A stretch of DNA of 64,000 nt from Chloroflexota bacterium (lineage in GTDB: Bacteria > Chloroflexota > Limnocylindria > Limnocylindrales > CSP1-4): contig SCUO01000064.1 of the NCBI GenBank assembly GCA_004297395.1, forward strand, positions 1 to 64,000. Reading direction: 5' to 3'. The notes under the pieces are model-generated. The model made no database searches. It was given only the letters and a program-made list of their open reading frames with translations, and was not told the origin of the DNA. This document shows, piece by piece, positions 1 through 9,479 of this stretch. Every line of letters starts with the position of its first letter. Position 1 is the stretch's first letter. A program made the translations under genes and the position numbers.

Positions 1-72
1 TTCGTGTGCAAGGACGGCCCCGTCTTCAGCGTCGCCGAGCTCGGCGAGGATCTCCGGCGGGAGGGCCTGTGA
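1..72 (+). CDS. C-terminal fragment of [NiFe] sulfhydrogenase gamma (FAD/NAD-binding, FeS) subunit, truncated by window start
   Basis: Reading frame FVCKDGPVFSVAELGEDLRREGL* ; C-K-DGPVF is typical of the C-terminal FeS loop of HydG/PyrK-like subunits; overlaps the start of the hydrogenase small subunit. Confidence 0.6.
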   Translation, partial: FVCKDGPVFSVAELGEDLRREGL

Positions 73-1121
73 TGGACGTCGCCATGCGCGCCGGAGCCGC
101 CGCCGCCGGCCCAGTGGCCAGTGGCCCTGCGGCAGCCACGGGCCGCTCCACGGCCGCCCGCCGACCACGGGTGGGCGTCGTCAAGCTCGCCTCCTGCGAC
201 GGCTGCCAGCTGACGATCCTCGACGTCGAGGACCATCTCCTCGAGATCGCGGAGCGCTTCGAGATCGTGGAGTTTGCCGAGGCGACCTCGCGCCGGTCAT
301 CCGGGCCGTTCGACGTCCTCCTGGTCGAGGGCTCGATCTCGACGCCGGAGCAGGCGGTCGAGATCGCCCGCCTCCGGGCCGAGGCCAAGCTCCTCGTCAC
401 GATCGGCGCGTGTGCCACCGCCGGCGGCATCCAGGCCCTTCGGACCGCCGCCGAGCACGAAGCCTTCCGGGCCGCCGTCTATCCCGTCCCGGCCTACGTC
501 GATTCGCTCGCGACCGCCCGCCCGGTCTCGGAGTTCGTCCACGTCGACGCCGAGCTCCGCGGCTGCCCGATCTCGCCGGAGCAGCTGGTGGAGCTCCTCG
601 TCTCGCTGACGACCGGGCGCCGCCCGCAGCTGCCCGACCAGGCCGTCTGCCTCGAGTGCAAGCGGCGCGGCATCCCGTGCGTGGTCGTGGCTCGCGGCCT
701 GCCCTGCCTCGGGCCGGTGACGCGGACGGGCTGCGGGGCGATCTGCCCGGCCTTCGGGCGCGGCTGCTACGGCTGCTTCGGCCCGCGCGAGAGCGCCAAC
801 ACGAGCGGCTTGGCCGATGCCTTCATCTCGGGCGCGGCTGCAGGCTCCGGTGATGGCGCGATGGGCGCCGCCGGTACCGGCGACCTCGGGCGCGACCCGA
901 TCGACGTCGGCCGCCTCTTCGCCGGCTTCAACGGCGCGACGCCGCCGATGCGCTCGGTGACCGACCGCCTGGGCGGCCGCCCGATCATGTCGCTCCGACC
1001 GACGCTCGCCTCGCCGCCCGAGACACTCCTCGAGGGCCCGCCCCGGTGGGGGACGGCGCACGTGGTAACCAGCCAGGCCCCGGACAGCACCACGGAGGAT
1101 CCCGATGGGCCACGGCGGTGA
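72..1121 (+). CDS. Group 3b-type [NiFe] hydrogenase small (delta) subunit
   Basis: VGVVKLASCDGCQLTILDVED, TIGACATAGGIQ, GLPCLGPVTRTGCGAICPAFGRGCYGCFGP cysteine motifs; ATG overlaps the preceding stop (tgatgg). Confidence 0.9.
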   Translation: MDVAMRAGAAAAGPVASGPAAATGRSTAARRPRVGVVKLASCDGCQLTILDVEDHLLEIAERFEIVEFAEATSRRSSGPFDVLLVEGSISTPEQAVEIARLRAEAKLLVTIGACATAGGIQALRTAAEHEAFRAAVYPVPAYVDSLATARPVSEFVHVDAELRGCPISPEQLVELLVSLTTGRRPQLPDQAVCLECKRRGIPCVVVARGLPCLGPVTRTGCGAICPAFGRGCYGCFGPRESANTSGLADAFISGAAAGSGDGAMGAAGTGDLGRDPIDVGRLFAGFNGATPPMRSVTDRLGGRPIMSLRPTLASPPETLLEGPPRWGTAHVVTSQAPDSTTEDPDGPRR

Positions 1122-2409
1122 CCTCCGGTTCCAGGTACAGAACCTGACCCGCGTCGAGGGCGAGGGCTCGCTCCACCTGCGCGTCAGGGACGGCGTGGTC
1201 GAGGAGGCCCACCTCGAGATCTTCGAGGCGCCCCGCTACTTCGAGGCCCTCGTCGTCGGCCGGACGCCGGACGAGGTGATCGACATCGTCGCCCGGATCT
1301 GCGGCATCTGCCCCGTGGCCTACCAGATGAGCGCGGTCCACGCCTTCGAGGACCTCTTCCACGTCGAGGTCCAGCCCGAGACCCGGGCCCTCCGCCGGCT
1401 CCTCTACTGCGCCGAGTGGATCGAGAGCCACGCCCTCCACATCTACCTCCTCCACGCGCCCGATTTCCTGGGCTACCCCAGCGCCGTCGAGCTGGCTCGC
1501 GACCACAGGGAGCTGGTGGACGGCGGCCTGCGCCTCAAGAAGGCCGGCAACCATCTGCTGTCGGTCCTCGGCGGCCGGCCGATCCACCCGGTCAGCGTCA
1601 AGGTTGGCGGCTTCTCGCGGATGCCGGACCGGGCCGAGCTCGTGGCCCTCCGCCCGAGCCTCGAGGAGGCCCTGGCCCTGTCCCAGGCCACCGTTGATGT
1701 AGTGACTGGCCTGGAGGCCCCGGCATTCGAGCGCGAGCCGCGTCTCGTGTCGCTCAAGCACCGCAACGAGTACCCGCTCAATGACGGCCGGATCGTCTCG
1801 AACGACGGGGTCAACCTGCGGGCCTCGGACTGGCGGAAGGCCTTCCACGAGGTCCAGGTCCCGTGGTCCAACGCCCTCCAGTCGCGCGCAGCCGATGGCC
1901 TGCCGTACCTCCTCGGGCCGGCGGCGCGCGTGGTCCTGGCAGGGGATCAGCTCCACCCCCTGGCGAAGGAGGCGCTCGTCCGGACGGGCGCCCTCGAATC
2001 GATCCGTCGCAATCCCTACCGGAGCATCGTGGCCCGGGCCGTCGAGCTGGTCCACGTCTGCGCCGAGGCGCTCGACATCATCGATGGCTACGTGAAGCCC
2101 GACGCGCCGGCCGTGGCCTACACCCCTCGACCCGGTGTCGCCGCCTGGGCCACCGAGGCGCCGCGTGGCCTCCTGTTCCACCGCTACGTCGTCGGCAACG
2201 ACGGCAAGGTCGCGGCCGCCACGATCGTCCCGCCGACGTCCCAGAACCAGGCCGCCATCGAGGCCGACCTCGCGACCTTCGCGCCGGCCGTCCTGGACCT
2301 GCCGATGGGCGAGGCGACCCACCGCCTGGAGCAGCTCATCCGCTCCTACGACCCCTGCATCTCGTGCGCGACCCACTTCCTCGACCTCAGCGTGGAGGAG
2401 GTGGGATGA
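1105..2409 (+). CDS. Group 3b-type [NiFe] hydrogenase large (alpha) subunit
   Basis: RICGICPVAYQMSAVHAFE L1 motif and DPCISCATHFLDL L2 motif with C-terminal extension. Confidence 0.93.
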   Translation: MGHGGDLRFQVQNLTRVEGEGSLHLRVRDGVVEEAHLEIFEAPRYFEALVVGRTPDEVIDIVARICGICPVAYQMSAVHAFEDLFHVEVQPETRALRRLLYCAEWIESHALHIYLLHAPDFLGYPSAVELARDHRELVDGGLRLKKAGNHLLSVLGGRPIHPVSVKVGGFSRMPDRAELVALRPSLEEALALSQATVDVVTGLEAPAFEREPRLVSLKHRNEYPLNDGRIVSNDGVNLRASDWRKAFHEVQVPWSNALQSRAADGLPYLLGPAARVVLAGDQLHPLAKEALVRTGALESIRRNPYRSIVARAVELVHVCAEALDIIDGYVKPDAPAVAYTPRPGVAAWATEAPRGLLFHRYVVGNDGKVAAATIVPPTSQNQAAIEADLATFAPAVLDLPMGEATHRLEQLIRSYDPCISCATHFLDLSVEEVG

Positions 2410-2900
2410 CCGCCCCGAGGCCGGACCTCCGGATCCTCGTCTGCGGCACGGCCGATCGCGGCGACGACGGGGCTGCGCTGGCCGCCATCTCGCACGTCCT
2501 GCCGGAGCTGCCGGACAGCCTTCGTGGCCGGGTCGAGGTCCGCCGCTGCCCCCAGCTCGACGTCACCGACCTGCTGGACATCGGGGTGGGGGAGTCGGTC
2601 GTGGTCGTCGACACCGTCGTCGGCGTCGAGCCTGGCAACGTGATCACGATGTCGCTCGACGAGCTCGCCCGTCGGCCGGCCGGGGTCGCGCCGCGCTCGT
2701 CGCACGCCCTGTCGGTCGACGACGCGCTGCTCATCGCCGAGGCCCTCCGCGGCGCTGTGCCCTCCGGCGTGTTCGTCGGCATCGGCGGCCGCTGGTTCGG
2801 CTACGGCGAGCGCTTCTCGCGCTCGGTCAAGGGCAACCTGCCCGCCTTCGCCGCCGCCATCCGGACCTCGATCGAGGAGCTCCTCGCGGTTCCTCGCTGA
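2406..2900 (+). CDS. Hydrogenase maturation protease
   Basis: ILVCGTADRGDDGAALAA N-terminus; ATGA overlap with large-subunit gene. Confidence 0.85.
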   Translation: MTAPRPDLRILVCGTADRGDDGAALAAISHVLPELPDSLRGRVEVRRCPQLDVTDLLDIGVGESVVVVDTVVGVEPGNVITMSLDELARRPAGVAPRSSHALSVDDALLIAEALRGAVPSGVFVGIGGRWFGYGERFSRSVKGNLPAFAAAIRTSIEELLAVPR

Positions 2901-2909
2901 CGAGCCTGC

Positions 2910-4607
<1,698 letters not shown>

Positions 4608-4608
4608 A

Positions 4609-4624
4609 GGTTAACCGGTTAACC
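4609..4624. promoter_or_regulatory. 16-bp perfect palindrome ggttaaccggttaacc, putative LacI-family operator
   Basis: Self-reverse-complementary; directly upstream of the GH13 start. Confidence 0.7.
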
Positions 4625-5002
4625 CCTCGCCCTGCGAGCGTGGCTGGCGAGAACAACCGCTACTTCCGATCCGCGTGCATGCAGCGGCCGGGTTTGTGCG
4701 GCGGGTCCGGGTATCGGGCAGTCACGTCCGTGAGGCGCACAGGCAGCAGCGTCGGCCTCGTGCTGCGCAGGTGCCCAAGGCGCGGAGCCCGTGATGCGCG
4801 CACGGGCATCAGGAGTCGGGGTCGATTTCGGCGAGCCCGAGCAGGCCTCGAACGGGCGGACCGCGGCCGGCCGGCCCGCCACCAGAGCAGCACCGGGCTT
4901 CAGGCGCGCCCCATCTCGCCTGCGGCTTGCGGGCCAAGCGGCCCATCACGTTCGGGCCGGAGGGGCCTGCCGGACGGCGCGCCCGAGGACCACCCTTCAG
5001 GC

Positions 5003-7033
5003 ATGACGTCCACAGCCGCGCCGCGCCCTGCGATCCTCCCCAACCTCGATCCCGTGCCGTACCCCGGCATCCCGGCGATCGTCGACGGCTCCGAGGCCGT
5101 CGCCCACGTCGAGAGCCGCCTGGCCGAGGTCGCCTGCGTCTATCCGATCACGCCCTCGACGACGATGGCTGCGGTCTACCAGGCCGCGGTCGCGGACGGG
5201 CGGACGGACCTCTTCGGCACGCCCCTCCGGTTCATCGAGCCCGAATCCGAGCACTCCTCGGCGAGCGCCGCCGAGGGCGCCGCGCTGGCCGGGGCGAGGG
5301 TCACGAACTTCACCGCCGGCCAGGGCCTCGTCCTCATGAAGGAAGTCCTGTTCGTGATCAGCGGCAAGCGCCTGCCGGTGGTCTTCCACGTCGGGGCCCG
5401 GGCCCTGACGAGCCAGGCCCTCAACATCCACGCGGGCCACGACGACATGATGGCCGTGGCGGACTGCGGCTGGGGCATGCTCTTCGGCCGCAACGCCCAG
5501 GAGGCGGCCGATCTCGCGGCCATCGCCCGGCGCGCAGCGGAGGCATCGGACACGCCCTTCTTCGTGGCCCAGGACGGCTTCCTCACGACCCACACCCTCG
5601 AGAACGTGCTCCTGCCCGAGGACGACCTGCTGCGCGAGTTCGTGGGCGATCCCCGCGACCACATCCGCGACCTGTTCGACCCGGCCGAGGCGCTCATGAC
5701 CGGCGTCGTCCAGAACCAGGACAGCTACATGAAGGGCCGGATCGGCCAGCGGGCCTACACCGACCGGATCCCGGCGATCCTCGAGGACGCCTACGACGAG
5801 TGGTTCCGGCTGACGGGCCGGCGCTACGGCGCCATCGACGCCTACCGGACCGAGGGCGCCGACGAGATTCTCGTCTCGATGGGCACCACCGCCGATACCG
5901 CGATCGCCGTGGTCGATCACCTCCGGGCCCAGGGCCGGCCCGTCGGCTGCGTCACGGTCACCGCCTTCCGTCCCTTCCCGGCCCGCGAGCTCATCGCCGC
6001 GCTCCGACACGCACGGACCGTCGGGGTCGTCGAGCGGACCGACGAGCCGCTCGCGGCTGCGAACCCCCTGACCCGCGAGCTCCGATCCGCGCTCTACGAC
6101 CTGGCCGCCGAGGGCGGCATGGTCCCGCGGGTGCTGTCCATCTCGGCCGGCCTCGGCTCGCGCGACGTCGCGGCCGGGGATCTCGTCGCGGTCTTCGACA
6201 AGCTCGCCGACCACGGCGAGGACGAGCAGCGCCACTACGTCGTGGGGATCAAGCATCCCCTGGCCCTGACCGTGGAGCCGGTGGACCTTCGCCCGGCCGG
6301 CGCCTACAGCCTTCGCGGCCATTCGATCGGCGGCTTCGGCAGCGTCACGACGAACAAGCTCGTGGCGACGCTCTCGGGCGAGCTCTTCGGCAAGCAGGTC
6401 CAGGCCTACCCGCGCTACGGCTCGGAGAAGAAAGGCCTGCCGACGACCTACTACCTCACGATCGCCGACGAGCCGATCCGCCTCCACGCCGAGCTGGATC
6501 GGGTCGAGTTCGTCCCCCTCCACGACGTCTCGGCCTTCGGGCTGGGCGACCCGCTCGCGGGGCTGGCCGATGGCGGCGATGTGTTCATCCAGTCGCGGCT
6601 CGCCGATCCCGAGGCCATCTGGGCCTCGATCCCGGCCCCGGCCCGGGCCGAGATCCTCGCCCGCCGGATCCGGGTGACGGCCCTCGACACGGCTGAGCTT
6701 GCTCTCCGCCACGCGCCCCGGCCGGATCTCCAGGTCCGGATGCAGGGCGTGGCCCTGGTCGGCGTGTTCCTCCGGGTCTCGCCGTTCGCGGCGCGGGCCG
6801 GGATGGACCGCCAGACGCTCCTCGCCGCCGTCCGGGAGCGCCTCGGGCGCTTCTTCGGCAAGCGCGGTGGCTCGGTCGTGGACGCCAACCTCGAGGTCAT
6901 CGCCGAGGCCTACGACGGGCTCATCGACGTGACCGCCGCGATCGGCGCCGGGAATGCGGGGACCGCCGGGGGGCCCGAGCCCGCCCCGTCGCTCACGCCG
7001 GCCGAGCCGGCCCTCCAGGGAGCACCGCGATGA
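5003..7033 (+). CDS. nifJ-like: Pyruvate:ferredoxin (flavodoxin) oxidoreductase, NifJ alpha/gamma half
   Basis: AIVDGSEAVAHVESRLAEVACVYPITPSTTMA..., GGFGSVTTNKLVA gamma domain; no FeS or TPP beta domains in this ORF. Confidence 0.9.
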   Translation: MTSTAAPRPAILPNLDPVPYPGIPAIVDGSEAVAHVESRLAEVACVYPITPSTTMAAVYQAAVADGRTDLFGTPLRFIEPESEHSSASAAEGAALAGARVTNFTAGQGLVLMKEVLFVISGKRLPVVFHVGARALTSQALNIHAGHDDMMAVADCGWGMLFGRNAQEAADLAAIARRAAEASDTPFFVAQDGFLTTHTLENVLLPEDDLLREFVGDPRDHIRDLFDPAEALMTGVVQNQDSYMKGRIGQRAYTDRIPAILEDAYDEWFRLTGRRYGAIDAYRTEGADEILVSMGTTADTAIAVVDHLRAQGRPVGCVTVTAFRPFPARELIAALRHARTVGVVERTDEPLAAANPLTRELRSALYDLAAEGGMVPRVLSISAGLGSRDVAAGDLVAVFDKLADHGEDEQRHYVVGIKHPLALTVEPVDLRPAGAYSLRGHSIGGFGSVTTNKLVATLSGELFGKQVQAYPRYGSEKKGLPTTYYLTIADEPIRLHAELDRVEFVPLHDVSAFGLGDPLAGLADGGDVFIQSRLADPEAIWASIPAPARAEILARRIRVTALDTAELALRHAPRPDLQVRMQGVALVGVFLRVSPFAARAGMDRQTLLAAVRERLGRFFGKRGGSVVDANLEVIAEAYDGLIDVTAAIGAGNAGTAGGPEPAPSLTPAEPALQGAPR

Positions 7034-7533
7034 CCACCGAGCGCATCTCCGCCCCGATCGTCGGCGACCGGATGGCTCTCGAACCGATCGTCATCCGCGC
7101 CGACGCCTCGCTGACCGAGGCCGCCGCGCTCATGGACCATCGCCACATCCACGGCCTGCCGGTGGTCGACGCCTCGGGCTCGCTCGTCGGCGTCCTGTCC
7201 CAGACCGACCTCGCCCGGGCCCGCGGCACCGAGTACCTCTGGGCGAACTGGCCCGGTCTCGCGGTACGCCACCTCATGACCAGCCCGGCGATCATCGTCC
7301 ACCGATCGACGCCGCTGGCGATCGCCGCCCGGAAGATGGAGCGCCACAGGATCCATCGACTCGTCGTCGTCGACGACCTCGACGAGACGATCCCGATCGG
7401 CGTGCTCTCGATGACCGACCTCGTCCACGCCATCGCCGAGGAGACGGCCTCCGCCGCTGCCGCTGCCGCTGCCTCCGCCCCCGACGCCCCGTCCACCGCA
7501 TCCGGCACGACCCCGGGAGCTCCCGATGCCTGA
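7030..7533 (+). CDS. CBS-domain-pair protein located between the PFOR halves
   Basis: Two CBS repeats (HIHGLPVVDASGSLVGVLSQTDL; RIHRLVVVDDLDETIPIGVLSMTDL); overlaps both neighbouring genes. Confidence 0.85.
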   Translation: MTTERISAPIVGDRMALEPIVIRADASLTEAAALMDHRHIHGLPVVDASGSLVGVLSQTDLARARGTEYLWANWPGLAVRHLMTSPAIIVHRSTPLAIAARKMERHRIHRLVVVDDLDETIPIGVLSMTDLVHAIAEETASAAAAAAASAPDAPSTASGTTPGAPDA

Positions 7534-9262
7534 CGTCCCGACCACCGAGCGCGCCACCGCCACCCTCGTCCCGGCCGCGCCGAACCCGCATCCCGACGAC
7601 ACCCCCTTCGTCAAGGAGGCCGGCGAGCTCAAGGAGTCGCACTCCGATCGGCTGGCCACGATCGCGCCGCCGCTGCTCGACATCGATGCCTACGTCGAGG
7701 AGTTCGGGCGGAGCGTGGTGCCGGCCTATCGCCGCGGCGTTGCCGACCGCGAGCTGCCGGCCGACGCCGGCCTGGCCCGGAGCATCATCCCGCCCGCGAC
7801 CTCGGCGGTCCGCGACTTCTCGAAGCTGGCTCTCACGATCCCCGAGTTCATCGCCGAGAAGTGCGTCGGCTGCATGGCCTGCGTCAGTGCCTGCCCCGAC
7901 ACCGCGATCCTCGGCGTGGTCGTGCCCGAGCCCGAGCTCGACGGCCGGATCGGAACATTCAGCGCCAACCTGAACGGCACCGCGGAGCTGGCCACGACCA
8001 CGGCCCGCAGCCACTTCGCCGACACCCAGAAGTACGGCGAGGTCCCGGCCCGCAAGGGCAACGACCGCGGCTCGTTCGGGATCTTCGTCGACCCCGTGCA
8101 CTGCAAGGGCTGCGCCGAGTGCGTCGAGGTCTGCTCCGCCCTCGGCCACGACGCCCTGATCATGATCGACAAGGTTGCCGAGGAGCCGACCGGCGAATCG
8201 ACCCTCGAGCGCTACGACCGCGACATGCGCTTCTTCCGCTCGCTGCCCCCGACGCCCGACGTCTATCGCAACGAGAAGGCCCTGGCCGACCTCATGCTCG
8301 GCGAGCACGCCCACGGCTACGTCGGCGGCGCCGGCTCGTGCGCCGGCTGCGGCGAGGCGTCGGCGATCCGGATGGTCCTGGCCGCGACTCGCCAGATCCA
8401 CGGTCCCGAATCGATGGGCATCGTGGCCGCGACCGGCTGCAACTCGGTCTTCGGCGCGACCTACCCGTTCAACCCGTACCGGGTCCCGTGGACGAACTCG
8501 CTGTTCGAGAACTCGCCCGCGGTGGCCCTCGGCATCCGCGCCCGCTGGGATGCGGCCGGTCACCCCGAGCGCAAGCTGTGGGTCTTCGGCGGTGACGGGG
8601 CGATGTACGACATCGGCTTCCAGAGCCTGTCCCGGATGGTCGCCTCGGGCGCCGACATCAAGGTCCTCGTCCTCGACACCCAGGTCTATTCGAACACCGG
8701 CGGCCAGGCCTCGACGGCGACGTTCGGTGGCCAGGTCACGAAGCTCTCGGCCTACGGCAAGGCCCTCCACGGCCGGCCCGAACGGCGCAAGGAGCTGGCC
8801 CGGATCATTGCCGCGCACGGCGAGGTCTACGTGGCCCAGACGAGCCCGGCCCACCTCAACCACTTCTACCGCTCGGTCATGGACGCCAACGAGTACCCGG
8901 GACCGGCGGTCATCGTGGCCTACACGCCATGCATGCCGGAGCACGGCATCCCCGACGATGCCGCCACCCGCCAGGCCAAGCTGGCGGTCGAGTCGCGGGC
9001 CTTCCCGCTCTTCACCTACGACCCGCGCCGCGGCGAATCGATGGCCGAGCGGTTGTCGCTGCAGGGCAACCCGGCCCTCAAGGAGGACTGGTCAAAGGCG
9101 CCCGACGGCTCCCCGATCGACTTCCTGGCCTTCGCCCGGACCGAGGGGCGGTTCGCCCAGCACTTCGGCAAGGACGGCAGCGAGACGCCCGAGATCCTTG
9201 CCACCCAGGACGATCGCCTCGCCAACTGGCACACGCTCCAGGAGATGGCCGGCATCCGCTAG
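7526..9262 (+). CDS. nifJ-like: Pyruvate:ferredoxin (flavodoxin) oxidoreductase, NifJ delta (2x[4Fe-4S])/beta (TPP) half
   Basis: CVGCMACVSACP and CKGCAECVEVC ferredoxin motifs; CAGCGEAS...GDGAMYDIGFQSLSRMVASG TPP domain; YSNTGGQAS. Confidence 0.93.
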   Translation: MPDVPTTERATATLVPAAPNPHPDDTPFVKEAGELKESHSDRLATIAPPLLDIDAYVEEFGRSVVPAYRRGVADRELPADAGLARSIIPPATSAVRDFSKLALTIPEFIAEKCVGCMACVSACPDTAILGVVVPEPELDGRIGTFSANLNGTAELATTTARSHFADTQKYGEVPARKGNDRGSFGIFVDPVHCKGCAECVEVCSALGHDALIMIDKVAEEPTGESTLERYDRDMRFFRSLPPTPDVYRNEKALADLMLGEHAHGYVGGAGSCAGCGEASAIRMVLAATRQIHGPESMGIVAATGCNSVFGATYPFNPYRVPWTNSLFENSPAVALGIRARWDAAGHPERKLWVFGGDGAMYDIGFQSLSRMVASGADIKVLVLDTQVYSNTGGQASTATFGGQVTKLSAYGKALHGRPERRKELARIIAAHGEVYVAQTSPAHLNHFYRSVMDANEYPGPAVIVAYTPCMPEHGIPDDAATRQAKLAVESRAFPLFTYDPRRGESMAERLSLQGNPALKEDWSKAPDGSPIDFLAFARTEGRFAQHFGKDGSETPEILATQDDRLANWHTLQEMAGIR

Positions 9263-9479
9263 GGTCCACCCCCGGCGGTCCCCTGGGCGCCGCCAGCGCC
9301 GGCCAGCGGCGTCGCAGGTCGCCTCGCAGACGATTCGTGGTGCGTCGCCGCAACGGGCCCTTTGCCTGACCCTCGGATGACCTCCGGCCTCTGGCTCGAC
9401 CCGTGCGGACGGACCATGCTCGCCGCCTCTCGGGGGCCGGCACGAGCCGGGACATTCGTCGCCAATTGGAGCGACGCGC

